Shown: one piece after another, positions 1-12,105 of the stretch
Layout of the letters: each line of letters opens with the position of its first letter
Position numbering within the stretch: position 1 is the first letter of the stretch
From: Cystobasidiopsis lactophilus
Taxonomy: Eukaryota > Basidiomycota > Agaricostilbomycetes > Agaricostilbales > Chionosphaeraceae
Direction: 5' to 3'
NCBI GenBank assembly: GCA_001599975.1
Contig: BCIO01000004.1
Span: 375,828-439,827 of the forward strand
DNA length: 64,000 nt
The notes under the pieces: generated by a model
Databases searched by the model: none
Told to the model about the DNA's origin: nothing
The model's input: the letters and a program-made list of their open reading frames with translations, nothing else
Program-made: the position numbers and the translations under genes

Positions 1-3000
1 ACAACGGCACATGCGTCGAGACCCACCGGCTGGAGGTCGACGTCTCCGAGGCCAACGACCGCTTGCGAGAGCTGGAGAAGGATCTTTTGGGCCTCAGCTC
101 TGCGATGGAAAAGAGCCCTCAATCGCCGCTCGACTATCAAGGCGTGTCGCTGCTGGCTATCACCAGCTCGCAGGATAAGCCGCAGCAGATCTTGCTGCGT
201 CGCCTTCAAATCAAGCTTGTCGGCCAGCTTCTAGAACTGGTTGAGACAGCTCGCACGGTGTCGACCCCAGCAGTGTCTGCCGAGTCGGACGACGAAACCA
301 CGCTTCGGCCCATCGCCTCGCATGCGCTGTTGTCGCCCGGGTCCGAGTCCAAGCTAGCCACCGTGTTGGCCTGGCAAAAGCCTTTCACTGAAGATCCCGG
401 GCTCTCTAAGCTGGCGGAAGACGTCGCAGTTGCAGCGCGTGGCAAGGTCGAGGTCGTCAATCGGATGCGCAATTCGATCCTATACGCCGAGCGAATCCGT
501 CAAGAGTGGGAAGCTCGAGCCAACAGTGCTTTGTTGCCTCCTTTGGAAGAGCAAGGAGAAGCAATGGAGCCTAAGAGCGGGCTGACCCGCTCCCACAGCA
601 TGGAGGACCTGACCGCCGTCAAGAGCGGCAACGACTCAGCTGGCAACTTAACAGGCTTAGGGTTCGGTCTGGGCGCCTTCAAAGACGAGGACGCCTCTGG
701 CATCGTCGAATCTGGCTCCATGATCGTTCACGACGAAGCCGACGTCTCCCTCACCGAAGCTTCGGCCAAGTTGGCGGCCATGTCGCTTCAGCCTTATCCG
801 TTGACACAGGGCCCTTCGCCGGCTCCCATGTCATCTCCGCTCCCACATCCTCATCTTGCCAAAAGCCCGCGCCTTTCGCCTTTCGCATCTCCAATCGTCA
901 CCGACCAACCTCTGCCGCTGCTCGACACATCTAGGCGGGCCAGCGTGTCTCTATCACCTTCACTGGGAGCTAATGCACCATTATCGCCTCGCCTTCCCTC
1001 GTCCATTCCGGCAGCCCGCTCCAAGCCGTCGTCGATCAAGGACTTTGAGGTCATCAAGCCGATCAGCAAGGGCGCTTTCGGCAGCGTGTACCTCGCCAAA
1101 AAGAAGACCACGGGCGATTACTATGCCATCAAGATCCTCAAGAAGAGCGACATGATTGCCAAAAACCAAATCACCAACGTCAAGTCGGAGCGCATGATAT
1201 TGATGCTAGCGGCGAACGACCTCAATTTCGTCGTCAAGCTGTTCTACACTTTTCAGTCCCGCGAGTACCTCTACCTGGTTATGGAGTACCTCAATGGTGG
1301 CGACTGCGCGGCGCTGATCAAAGCCCTTGGCTCGCTGGAGGAAGATTGGGCGCGCAACTACGTCGCTGAAGTGGTGCTTGGCCTGGAGTCGCTGCACAAG
1401 CGCGGCGTCGTCCACCGTGATCTCAAACCGGACAATCTGCTCATCGACTCGCGCGGGCACCTGAAGCTGACCGACTTTGGCCTGTCCAAGATCGGTCTGC
1501 TCGGCCGCCAGTCTCGCGGCGCCCAATTCCCTTCCAGCCGGCGCGGCAATTCTCAAGCCAGTACGCCGTCCGAAAACAGTGGCCAGATCACCAGTGCCCA
1601 GTCCTCCAACAGCAATCGGAACTCCTACTTTCAATTGCCCACCGACCAAGCAGGCGAGGCCAACTCGGAGTCGAGTGGTTCCGATGCGCTGGTCTCCCGC
1701 GTGCGCCAGCTGGGTTCTGCAGCGACCGGAGAGGCTTCTTCTCTTCCAGGCGTCAGCGGTACCAATCTTGGGCTCAGCGGGGCAGGACAAAAGTTCGCGC
1801 AGGGCACGCCAGACTACCTCGCGCCGGAGTCGTGCGTTTGACTTTGACAATTGATAATGTCCTCTCTGACCATGTTTGCAAACAGCATCTTGGGTCTTGG
1901 ATCTGACGAAGGCGTCGACTGGTGGGCTCTCGGCGTCATCACTTACGAGTTCCTTTATGGCATCCCTCCTTTCCATGCCGACACGCCCGATCTTGTCTTT
2001 GAAAACATCCTCTCGCGTCGCATCAACTGGCATCTCGACGTGATGACTGACTTGTCGCCCGCGGCCCACGACTTTATGGACCGACTCATGTGCACCGATC
2101 CGGAGCGGCGACTCGGCGCCAACGGCGGAGCGCAAGAGGTCAAGAACCACCCTTTCCTGCGCGACCTGGACTGGGACAGCCTCCTCAAAAACGAAGCGGC
2201 GTTTGTGCCCAATGTGGAAAACCCAGAAAGCACCGACTACTTCGATCCGCGCGGCGCCACCAACTTTGATGACGAGGAGCCCATCTCGACAGTTATCCCA
2301 ACATCGACCAGCATCACCGCTCTTCAACCTGCGTCTACTTCGCCTTTGGATCTTCCTCCCATCCAAACTCAGGCTCACTCTCGCATTGTTCGCGGCTCCC
2401 TGACCAAGAACGCCAGCGACCCAGCGGTGTTGTCCGAACGCTCGCCCAAGCGAGAAGCTAGCGACCCTGGCCCTCCACTCCACCACGCGCTTACCGACTC
2501 GGCCATGCAGATGGACGACTTTGGCACTTTCAATTTTAAGAATTTGGAAGTGCTAAAGCAAGCGAATCAGGAGGTCATCCGCAAGCTCAAGTCGGAGCAA
2601 ATGCACCAGCCCTTGAATTCGGTGCTCTTTGGCCACGGTGGCGGGCCCCAGAAGCGATCGACCAGCGCGTCCATCGACATGCGAGGCTTGTCGCTCGACT
2701 CGCCACCGCCCGGCTCTTCTGGCTCCGCGGCATCAACACCAAGCAAATCGCTGGCGTCATGGGGCTCGGGAGGGCACTCTCGCAAACCCTCAGAGTACTC
2801 CTCTCGCCACCGCGGGTCGCCCCAGTCGTTCTCGCTGGACTCGCCTGGCGCGGCCGGCACGTCGCGACGCAATTCGCTTCCCAGCCGCTTGCGCTCTTCG
2901 TCGTATGCCCTCCAAGGCACGCCTGCTGGCGACGCCTTTGCCTACCAGCGCCGGCCGTCGCTCTTTGACCCCGACACGCCGCCCAGCTCGGTTTCGTCGC

Positions 3001-3710
3001 CTGGCGCTAGGCACAGCTTGCTGCCTTCGGCTGTACCGGCCGACCCGTCAGAGAACAGCCCTCAGCAGGCTGCTCAGCCGGCGCCCTTTAGCAAGACGGT
3101 CGACGTCTTGGTCGCGGAGGACAACCCAATCTCCAGCAAGGTGCTCGAGACCATCTTGGTCAGGCTTGGCTGTCGCTGTGTGGTGGTGCACAACGGCGAG
3201 GAGGTCGTGAGATGTACGATGGGCGAGCTGGTGTTCGATGTCATCTTTGTGCGTTAATTTTTCTTTTTCTTTTTCTTTTTTCTCTCTTTTTTCCCCTTGG
3301 GCTGAACTTTGGTGGCGAACGAACAGATGGACATGCTCATGCCCATCCTGGACGGCGAGTCGGCGGCGCGCATGATCAAGTCCACCAACAACGTCAATCA
3401 GAACACGCCCATCGTCGCGGTCACCTCGTACGAGCTCACATCGCAGCAAATGCAGTTCAACGAGCAGAACACTGTCTTCTCTGCCGTTCGTCTTCCTTTC
3501 TCTTTGCGTTTATCTCTTGGCTCACACTTTGGCGAGCAGATCTTGCAGAAGCCGGTGACGAAAGCCGATGTCGTCAACACGCTAAAGAAGTTGGGTTTCC
3601 AAACGCAAGCATTCAACAACAAGTCCGCCACCGTCCCAAATTCGAAACAAAGCTCTCCAAAGCAAGCAACTCGCCCAGACCCGAGCTCCCCGATTCGTGA
3701 AAAGGCCTAG
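1..3710 (+). CDS. RIM15: Rim15-like AGC kinase with C-terminal receiver domain (5' end outside window)
   Basis: The frame is already open at base 3, so the N-terminus lies upstream. The protein kinase domain starts near 1045 ([11 protein letters not shown] glycine loop, [10 protein letters not shown] catalytic loop, DFGLSK, then [10 protein letters not shown] joined to ILGLGSDEG across the intron 1832-1885). A long insert of low-complexity Ser/Gly sequence separates DFG from GTPDYLAPE, as in Rim15/Cek1 kinases. A Ser-rich linker follows, then a response-regulator receiver ([33 protein letters not shown]). Introns 3249-3326 and 3486-3539 fall inside the receiver; removing them restores the fold order. 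In yeasts this family promotes quiescence and stress entry downstream of TOR/PKA. I assign orthology by domain order; the missing 5' part would normally carry the PAS region. The stop ends at 3710. Confidence 0.93.
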
Positions 3711-3906
3711 TCCTTTCTGTCCCTTCTTTATTTCTCGCCTTTCTGTGTTCATTGCCTCACTTGTACTCATATGCTCTCTGCTGCTGCAATGCACTCAACC
3801 CGACCGGGGGCGCTTTCTCTATTCTCTCCGAGTGTTCGGGCTCAAAGGAGTCCTAAGACTTTGATTGTCGAGCTGAGATCCGGAAGAAGGACGCAAGAGG
3901 AAACGA

Positions 3907-4892
3907 CTAAGAGAAGCAGCCCATCCAAAAGCCATTCCCCGTCTCCCCGTACCAAAGGTCCCACTCGTCCTCGGTTGCGCAAGTCGCGGCAAGGGAGGTC
4001 AAGGTCGCCCGGATCAGGCGCTCATCCTGGTCTTTCGACGCCTCGATGGCATATCGAAGCAGGGTCTTCAAGGTTCGGACAAGGCCCTGGATGTCATCGT
4101 TGTGCGAGACGCTGTTCCGCAAGTCTTGGTTCTTCTTGTCCCTGATGTGTTCAACCAGGTATTCCAGACGCGAGCTGACCGCAGCTGGGGTGATATCGGA
4201 GTCATCCTTCAACTTGTTCAAGATGTTGTCGAGGACGCGGGCGGACTGGGACAAGGCAGAGGTCGATGCGTTCGGTTTGAAGCGACGCGCGAGATAAGTC
4301 GCTGCCGACGCCACTTCGACTGGCAGAGTGCGCAGGAGTAGCAGGTTTTGATCCTGTTGATCGCATCGATGTTAGTCCATGAAAACATACGAGACTGCGC
4401 CCAACATACCTGTTCGCGAGCCAGGAGTTGACGAACCAGAAAGGTGAGTTGCCCGACGTCGACTCGGAGTTGAGCGAGGTGGTCTTCTTGGTCTGCCTCA
4501 GCCTGGTCGACGGCCGACCCATTCAAACTGGCCTCTTCCTCCCTAGCCTTTACCTTGCCGTGGCCTTTGATCGCGCCCCTCATTGCAGCTTGGACGGGCG
4601 GTGGTCCACGGACCAGCTTGATGTTGACCTTGAGAGCCTCTCGCACTGGGATGCGACTTTTCGACGAGCTCAACGGTGGCGCTTTGGCACGATTCTTGAG
4701 CTGTTTGGGGGGCATTCGAGCAACACGGTAGGATGGAAGTCGCCGTTGCGAAAAGAGCTGGTCGATGGGGTCGAAGATTGCCCGCCAGAAATTGATGACT
4801 CGCTTGTGGCGCGGCCGTTGGAGTGGCGGATGCTGCCTCAGCCGATACAGGCGTTCCAATGTCGCGGGCAGGCCGATAGGTACTTGATGATC
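3907..4892 (-). CDS. Unknown protein, basic N-terminal half and helical C-terminal half
   Basis: Two exons on the minus strand join across an intron of about 53 bases near 4354-4408: the first ends LLAREQ and the second begins DQNLLLLRTLPVEVA. The C-terminal half is rich in predicted helix (LDNILNKLKDD, LRNSVSHND, LLRYAIEASKDQDERL) and ends GNGFWMGCFS. The N-terminal half is basic (RHKRVINFWRAIFDPIDQL, MPPKQLKNRAKAP). No in-frame ATG is present between 4860 and the first upstream stop; the frame opens after a possible acceptor at about 4893, so either a short 5' exon lies between 4893 and 5133 or translation starts at the internal Met near 4716. I recognise no domain. Confidence 0.6.
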
Positions 4893-5133
4893 AGCTGAGA
4901 GCTCGCGAGTTCAGTGGCAACTCGCGCCTTAAATGAAAACTATCAATAGGGCTGGCCCGTCCCAAAGCCGATTCACTCGACACCCGAGAATACGGCCGAG
5001 CAGAGGATTCCAACCCGTTTGAATCCCATTCGTGGCAGAGACCCTTCCCACCCAAAGTGCCGGACAAAAAGGCTGGTGAGGGCGCGCTTCTGCTGAATTC
5101 AAACGCCAGCTGTTGAAGATTGGCGAGCAGCCC

Positions 5134-6223
5134 TTAGTTCCTCTTCTTCTTGCTCCCTCCTGCAGAAGCGCCTTTGAGATGCTTGCGCCTTTGGGCGTGC
5201 ATGTACGACCTGGATCGAATATGGTCAGCTCGTGCATCTGGCCGCTCTACGGATACCCACATGAGCCCGAAGAGAGCTGCTCACCCAGCTTTAGCACTGA
5301 GTGGGAACGGTGGCATGCCAGAAAGCGGCTCACCAATAGGCCAGAGAACAAAGCTCAATCCCCAATAGGCGTATTGGCCAATGTCGCCAAACTTGGCGGC
5401 GGCATACGGGGCAGCGAAGTAGATGAAGACGGCCTCGGAGCCAGCGCCAACGGGATACAGCACGTAGAACAAAGTGTACCTGCGGAAGAGTGATGAGGTC
5501 ACGAAACGAGATTGCAAGGGCAAAGGGCCCACCTCAAGTAATCGAGCAGCCGGTTCTTGACCCCAATGAGAGTCGTCACATAGTTGGTGTAGCGTACGAC
5601 CTCGGCAATGCACCAAGCAAAGACCATCGAGAAGAGGAAGGGCGAGGATTGGATTCTGCGCGGCCCTTCTAGTCAGCCTTGTTGCACCAGCAGCAGGCAC
5701 GACAGTCGCAAGCACTAACTGAGGAAACAGCTCAAGGCAGCCATAGACAACAAAGAGGCGACTAAAGACTTGCGCCAGCGTGGTGAAAAAGCTGGTTCGG
5801 ACAAAGCCGAGCAGGACGTGCAAGGGTTCCAAGATGGCCGCGGTTTGGACCCATTTGAGCTTGTGCCGGCGTTTCAGACTGGCTGAAAAGGCTCGTGAAG
5901 ATGAAGGACACCCACCTCATTGCCAAAATCGCGGTAGCCAGTCTTTGAGCGGGCGAGCAGCTTGTCGGTCGCGGCGCGGTTCCAGAAGTCGGGCAGGAAG
6001 GAAAAGAACGACGCTGAGGCAGGGTCTCTAAGGTGATTGATGGCGCGCTGGAAGATGTAGGTCCAAGCTAGGATGGAGGCCAAGTTGTACAGAACGAGAT
6101 AGGCCTGCACGGCCCGCGGCTGCTGCTTCGGCTCTGGCAAGCCCGCTCTTCAGTGCTTGCTGAGGCTTTGAAAAACGTATGCAACGAACTGGAAGACTTG
6201 GGCTTGCTACTTCCGGAAGCCAT
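5134..6223 (-). CDS. PHS1: Very-long-chain (3R)-3-hydroxyacyl-CoA dehydratase (Phs1/HACD family)
   Basis: Third enzyme of the ER fatty-acid elongation cycle, removing water from 3-hydroxyacyl-CoA to make long-chain precursors for sphingolipids. Seven exons; the introns I place are 6134-6189, 5860-5915, 5656-5719, 5480-5532, 5277-5333 and 5210-5260, each needed to keep the family sequence in frame. Family signatures are AYLVLYNLASILAW, KWVQTAAILEPLHVLLG, FVRTSFFTTLAQVFSRLF and RYTLFYVLYPVGAGSE. The Tyr of YPVGAGSE and the Glu seven residues later match the catalytic pair known from yeast Phs1. Several hydrophobic membrane segments are visible. The protein ends in KKRN, a dilysine KKXX ER-retrieval signal. 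Exon 1 encodes only about 12 residues from the ATG at 6223. Confidence 0.92.
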
Positions 6224-6387
6224 TTTCGAGAGTGGCTGTCTTAGTCGGAGAGGTGCGAATGACGAGTGATCCAAAGTTCATGCCCCAAATTGCAAGAAAT
6301 TTATGGTAAGACTGATTCTAAAGGATGTTCCATGATCATAGAGGAGAAACCAAGATATCCCAAGAGGGAGAAAGAGCGAGGACCCGT

Positions 6388-8977
6388 CTACTGGTGGAAC
6401 TCCTTGTAAGGCGGCTTCTCGTTGCTGTCCATGCGCTCGAAGTAGCTCGAGACGGCAGAGGAGATGAAAGAGTCATCGTCTTCGACGTCGTCGTCCTTGT
6501 TGTACGACTCCTTTCCTTGGCGAGCGCGGAGAGACTCGTAGGCAGCCTTGAGCTCAGCGATCTTGGCTTCCCTGTCGAGCTTGGGATCGTAGGCGGCAGA
6601 GCGCTTCAAGATACGGTGTTCCCACTGTTTCTCAAGTGTCAGCTTTGACCGCAGGAGAAGAGAGAGACAAAAGCCGCACGAAGCTCAAGTGGCGAGGATG
6701 GACGGCGATCCCGTGGTACTCGCTGGCCTTTCCGCTCCTGACGTACGACCAGTATCGCTCTTGCTCGCGAAGATCAAGACCAGTCATGTCGGGAAGGAAC
6801 GTGTAAGTCAGAATGAAGCCAGCGACGCCGAACCAGGGGATGACCAGAAATCCTGTAGGACTCGTTTTAGCGACATGGACACCAAAAGAATCAAAAGGTA
6901 AGCCAACTGACTTGTCTTTGTGTCGATGTAGTTATAGAGTATAGCTGGAGCAAGAGCGCCCAGCTTGCCAGACGCAGCGCTAAGGCCGTGGGTAGTTCCG
7001 CGGATCGAAGTTGGGAAAACTTCGGCGGCGGCCAAAAAGGTCGTAGCCTGCTCTTGGACGTTAGGAAAAATGACTATCAAGGAATAAGAAGCGCTCACAT
7101 TGGGTCCGAACTGGGTGAAGAAGGAGCTAATGTAGTACAAGGCCTGGAAGGCGTGGATGGCGCCCTTGGTCTGAATAGGGCCATAGTCGAAGGCTGGGAT
7201 CATGAAGCAGATGAACATGCAGATCTGCGAGGAGACGCTTAGTCTACTGATCGAAAAGGATTGGAAGAGTAAACCCACGAAGCCAACGCCCTGCATGTGA
7301 CGACGGCCGTAGTACTTGTTATCGACCATAAAGGCAGCCAAGTAGTATCCGAGCATGCTGACGCCGACGTTGATCAAGTTGTAGAGCCAGCCAGTCATGA
7401 CGGTGGACTGCGGGTCGATGACCTTGATGAAAGAGCCTTGGAAGAGCTTCGACCCGTAGAAGAAGAAGTCAGAGAGCAACCAGCAGCCGCAGGTGGCAAA
7501 GAGACGACCGCCATAGTGGCTGACGGCGAGCTTGAGTGAGGCGACATCGTAGCCGGATACGGAGGTCTTGGCCTTGGCGCGCTTGATGTTCTTGTCGACA
7601 TCTCTGGCCTTGTAGACACGGAAGTAGAGGAGCCACAAGTTGACAACGGCAATGACGATGAAGGAAATGCGGAAGGTCCACTGGGTGGAGAGGACGGTGT
7701 AGGGAGGGTTGCCAGTGCCGTGGAAGATCAGCAGCAGAAGGATGAGGACGACTACGCCCGATTGCTGAGCTTTTTTGAAGCGTCTATCCTAACACACAAC
7801 ACACCTTGGTTGGCAAGCTGGCCCCAGCCTTGCATCAAGAAGGACAGGAGCAGGTTCCTGCCTCTGTGCAATTTGTCCTCGCGCTGAGCAGCCGGGCCAG
7901 TGCTCGGCATCTCAATGGTGCGGGTGCCCTGCATTGCCCAGGTTAGCGACTGGCTTGACAGCTATCAATGAAGAGCTCGTACGGTAATGGGGTATTCGCC
8001 ACCGACGCCAATGGAGTAGAAGAAGAGCATGCTGACATCAAGGTGAGCACATTTCCCAGAGGCAGTGAACGCTTGCTTACAAAGCGTAGCAGGCAACCCA
8101 TCCCTCGAGGTTCTTGCCCCAAGAGGCAGCCAAGCCAAGGGTACCCCTGCGACAATCCGTCAGGAAGTCGTCCGGATTCGGTGGTGAAGGGAAAACCAAC
8201 AAAAGCATAACCAAGGCGTCCTGGATGCTTCCGAAGCTGCAATGGCGCAATGTCGTTAGATAGGTTGCTTCAACCTCACAGTACACTCACCGACGACCGA
8301 CAAAATCCGACTCCCAGCCGACCAAGATCTGACCGCAGATAATGCCTGCGCCGCACATTTGTGAGCATGCGCACTGTCGCCAATGTGCCTTGCTTACCAA
8401 TAATCTCCATGTAGGTGACAGCCGAGATCCAGTTCTCGTTGCAGACCTTGTACTTAGACCAGCCTGGACGACATTGGTGGGTCAGCAAAGATTTGCATCC
8501 TGCGTCCAAACGAGCCTACACAAAGGCCAGACAGCAGCAAACAAGGAGGTCAAGTTGCCAATGCTGAAGATGGTGTAGCCCTCGGTGAAGAGGCCCAGGC
8601 CGGGCACGACGAAGCGGGAGAAGTAGCGGCGGCCGGGTTCAAGAGGGTCCTTCTTGAACATGCGGCCAATGTCCCGCAGCTCGCGAGCAGCCTCGGCATT
8701 GTTCTGTCCTTGCACGAACTTCCAGCGCTCGCCAGCTGGCAGATCCGCCCAGTATACTCCGTTGACCTGTTGACTTACACCGTAAGCAAACGGCGCGAAA
8801 CGGCTTCGACAACAGGCTTACGTAGGAGTCTGAAGGAGCGATGACCTCTTCAACTGGAAGTAGCAAGAGGGCGATCAGATTCACAGCTCGACATAAAGTT
8901 CGAAACGAAAGGATCGGCGTACTTCCATCGTCAAGAGTGACTTGCTGGCCGCCGCGCATGACCACTTGCTCCGACAT
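6388..8977 (-). CDS. Phosphate:H+ symporter family (PHS, MFS) transporter, Pho84/Git1-like
   Basis: Multi-exon gene, roughly ten short introns, starting MSEQVVMRGGQQVT at 8977. Exons read in order give GLGLFTEGYTIFSIGNL, CNENWISAVTYMEIIG, WESDFVGRR with IQDALVMLL, GEYPIT-type segment, TIEMPSTGP, YYLAAFMVDNKYYGRR, FVICMFICFMIPAF, AEVFPTSIRGTTHGLSAASGK, then PDMTGLDLREQERYW and a charged tail ending KPPYKEFHQ. This order and the LDLREQERYW motif are typical of the fungal phosphate:H+ symporter subfamily (TC 2.A.1.9), whose members also include glycerophosphodiester carriers, so the substrate is not fixed. The last intron joins HPRHLSF to WEHRILKR near 6626-6680. Twelve membrane helices are expected. 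Individual splice edges were not all resolved. Confidence 0.88.
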
Positions 8978-10046
8978 GGTGGGCGAGCGTCTTTGTTGTA
9001 GGAAGATAGATTGGTGGTAGAGAAGGAAGGAAAGAAAGAAAGACCGAGAGAAAAGGCAGCGAGCAGGTTCTGTCTCTCCTCCATGCCCAAATTTTTTTGT
9101 GTGCGCTTCGTTATTTTCGGCAACACACGTTCGTGAAACTGCTGCAGGGGAGGCAGAAAGCGAGGGTTATGTGTGGAGTTCGGCCATGCGAACGAACAAG
9201 GGCCGCAGTGGGTTCTATTAAAAGCAGCCTGCCTGGCAGAGCGACGCGTTCAAGCGGCGACAAATTAGAGTCAAGGTGCCGGGAGGAGCCGACAGGGCAT
9301 ATGATCCACCGACTCCCGTCTTGTCAGCGACTGAGAGCAGCACGCAGGTCGAAAAGCTTCCGAGTGTCCTCGAACGTGCTCTCGCAAGGAGGAACCTGGC
9401 AAAGCGGACAATTGATGGTGAGACAGAGCCGCGCAGCAGGGAGTTGCGAGAGCCTGCGATCTTGTAGCTACTCGTCCAAGCAGTCGAACAGCCAGAAAGA
9501 TGGGGAGCTTGGAGCACGAAATGATTTTGGAGAGGCTTGAAATTTGGAAGGGCAAGGCTTAAGGGTTGATGATCGGCTGTGGCGAGCAGGTCTCCAGGGC
9601 ATCTTAGAAACCTCTTCACAATCCAAACGTTCTAGGAACAAATAAGCAGAGGCAGACCGACGATCATGAGCCAGCTCGACGGGCAGATGAGCGATCATTT
9701 CGATGGAGCATGGACGCGAGCATCGAGTTGGCTCGTGAACCACATGTGAAGGGTGCTTTCTTAACTCTCTCAATCAAACAAACGCATTGAGCAACACACA
9801 GGCTGCAAGGGGACATGGTGGCGAATCGCCTCCAAAAGGCGTTTCGACGCCAAGACTTTGCTTGTGCGTCGACGAGAGGCTAGACTCTTTCAGCTGGCCG
9901 TGGCCAACTTTTGCCACTCGTCACTAGTGCAATAGGAAGGTCGAGACAGTCCAAGCTCTCAGGCTTTTGTGGGAGGATGCATTTTGTCGTTAAATGAAGG
10001 GAAGCCCCAGATCGTCTTTCTCGTGCCCATGAAATCCAAAAGCCCT
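8978..10046. other. Intergenic region upstream of the phosphate-family transporter
   Basis: About 1.07 kb between the transporter start and the delta-COP stop, both genes on the minus strand, so it holds the transporter promoter and the delta-COP 3' flank. A polypurine stretch lies at about 9020-9055. One CACGTT hexamer at 9126-9131 resembles a weak Pho4-type E-box, but a single hexamer is expected by chance. A 133-codon minus-strand ORF (9218-9619) shows no family resemblance. Confidence 0.4.
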
Positions 10047-12067
10047 CTACGCCACCAAGTAGTCCTCGGTGAGCAACAAGCTATCGAGCGAGAAGTCGAC
10101 GTCCTGCTTGTCGTCCGCGCTGACGACCGAGGAGATTTGCAGGCCCGCCATGGACTGCTGGGAGGCGAACTCGACGGCGATGGGGAAGAACGCGTTGGCG
10201 TCGTCGCCGTCGATGGTGAACTCCAAGTTGCCGGACGTGGTGGACTCGTCGTCGGCCGAGATGTCGGCGATCGTCCACTCCAGCGAGTGCGTTTCCGAGT
10301 TGATGGTGTACGACCCGTCTGCCGAGCCGATTTCAGGGTACGCGCCAGGCCTGTACGTCGACCTTAATGGGATTCACTCTGAATAAGGGTAAAGGATTCA
10401 AACGCACGGCAAGGGAATGGAAATGACGACGTTCTTGAGGTGGGTGATGGTCTTTGAGTCGAGCTCGTACTCGATGTTGACCTCCATCTTGCCCGCGTCG
10501 CCTTCCGAGGGCCAGCAGTTGACTGTAGGGCAGGATACTCAGCGCATGAGAAAGTTCAAACTCAGAAAAAGGAGGCGCCTACCAGACAAAGGCACCAAGC
10601 TCTCGTCTTTGCTGGCCAGCCTCCACCTGAGGACCTGCAAGCCTTTTCCGACTGGGAAACCCTTCTTGGGATCTCTAAGGGCCAGCTTCTTCTCCTTTGC
10701 CCACGCCGACTTGTCCACATTGGGGTGCGTCTTGAACTGCAAATCCGCGCCCTCGGCGGAGGCCGTGGCGAGGGAGACGACGATGCGGGCGGAGGACGAG
10801 TCGGAGATGGTGAGGTCCAAGTCGCCCTTGAGCTCGAGCGAGTTGAGGCCGCCCTCCTTGGACAGCTCGAGCGATAGCTTCTCGCGCACCACCAAGTGCA
10901 CGCTGTGCGTTCACCATGATCAAGATCTCAGCGCGGCAACGAAGAGATACAAGGGCAGAGAACACACCTCTCGGGCTCGACGGTGCCGAACGGGTTGGCC
11001 TTGACCAAGCTAGCGGGCGAGGGGGCGGCCGCGACAGCAGGGGCCGGCTCGTACGCGGCGGGCTCGGGCGTGTTGGGCTGGGCAAAGGGGGACTGGTAGG
11101 CGCCAATGTCGGCCACGCCGAGCTGGTCGATGATGTCGTTGGCCTTGGCGGACTTTGAGGTGCCGAGCTGCATGCCGCGCCCTTTGAAGGGTTTGGCCGT
11201 CGTGGCAGCCGGCGCCGAGTCGTAGCCCACATGCTGGACCGGCGGCGAGGGCGGGTTGTAAGGTCGTTCGTATTGCGCCATTCTGTTCGGTCAAGCAAGT
11301 GAGCAATCAATCCAAAGTGGATGAGGGAGCGAGGCAGGACGAACGAGGAGCGGTTTTGGAGGTACGGGTCCTGCCCGCGCTTGAGCATCTCGCGCCTCTG
11401 CATCTCGAGCTGCTTCGCCCGCCTCTTGAGCTCTTCTTTGGCCTCCATCTCCTTGTTGCGGGCGATGATCTCCTGGATGCGCTCCTCGTGCGACTCCATC
11501 TCCATCGCGGCCCGGACCTCGCCTATGCCCACCTTCTCGCGGTAGCCGAGGGACACGACCTCGTCAAAGGCAGAGAGCAGCTCGAACGAGTTGCGGAGGA
11601 CCTCGCCCTCGGAAGCTGAACCGCGGCCGGAGAGGGAAGCGGAGGAGCACGTCTCGGACACGATGCGGCCGACCAGGTGCAGAGTGTCGATGTCGAGGAT
11701 GATGTTGGACAAGGGCGGGGTGAGCAGGATCACGTATAGCTCGTCCTGTGCGTGGCAACACCAACTGAACTTAGCCCAGGTCAATGGCAGAAGGGCAGGG
11801 GGACAAGCGCACGATTGGCATGTAAACGTATCGGATTGAGCCGTCCGCTGAGAGCAAGGTGGTGTGCTGCACGCCTGGCGGGATGAGCTTGACGAAGGAG
11901 ATCAGGAGCGACTCGAGCCGGGCGCGCGAGAACGAGTCGTGGAACTGCCGCGAGATGAGCGCTGTCCCCCTCGCCGCGCTGTCAGCTGCTGCCTGGCCTT
12001 GGCTGCACGCAAGGAGACGCTCACGCTTGCCGCTGCGGGTCACCACAGACGCCGCTAACACCACCAT
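10047..12067 (-). CDS. RET2: Coatomer subunit delta (delta-COP)
   Basis: Subunit of the COPI coat that drives Golgi-to-ER retrograde transport; partners with beta-COP in the adaptor-like subcomplex. It begins MVVLAASVVTRSGK at 12067, the usual start of the longin-like domain, followed by ALISRQFHDSFSRARLE and YVYMPI. The middle has ILDIDTLHLVGRIV and the coiled segment EERIQEIIARNKEMEAKEEL. An intron joins RGQDP to MAQYERPYN near 11280-11390. The C-terminal mu-homology domain carries KLSLELSKEGGLNSLELKG, FKTHPNVDK, GFPVGKGLQVLRWRL, VNCWPSE and ends LLTEDYLVA. At least four other short introns interrupt it. The ATG at 12065-12067 is favoured over the in-frame Met seven codons upstream because the family starts MVVLAAS. 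A large direct repeat begins only about 40 bases upstream of this start. Confidence 0.94.
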
Positions 12068-12105
12068 TTGTTGCTGGATCCTCGCCAACCTGGCAGGAGG
12101 AGCTT

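Noticed and set aside
1206-2486. A 426-codon minus-strand ORF across the Rim15-like kinase
   Set aside because: It is antisense to a kinase domain with unmistakable motifs, crosses the kinase intron, and its composition (Arg, Val, Gly rich) is typical of a shadow frame in GC-rich codons.
9126-9131. CACGTT hexamer as a phosphate-response (Pho4-type) site
   Set aside because: One low-affinity hexamer in about 1 kb is expected by chance, and no second site was found nearby.
10675-11784. A 369-codon minus-strand ORF overlapping delta-COP
   Set aside because: It reads part of the true delta-COP frame and then runs through an intron into a low-complexity Pro/Arg frame. The conserved protein requires the splices.
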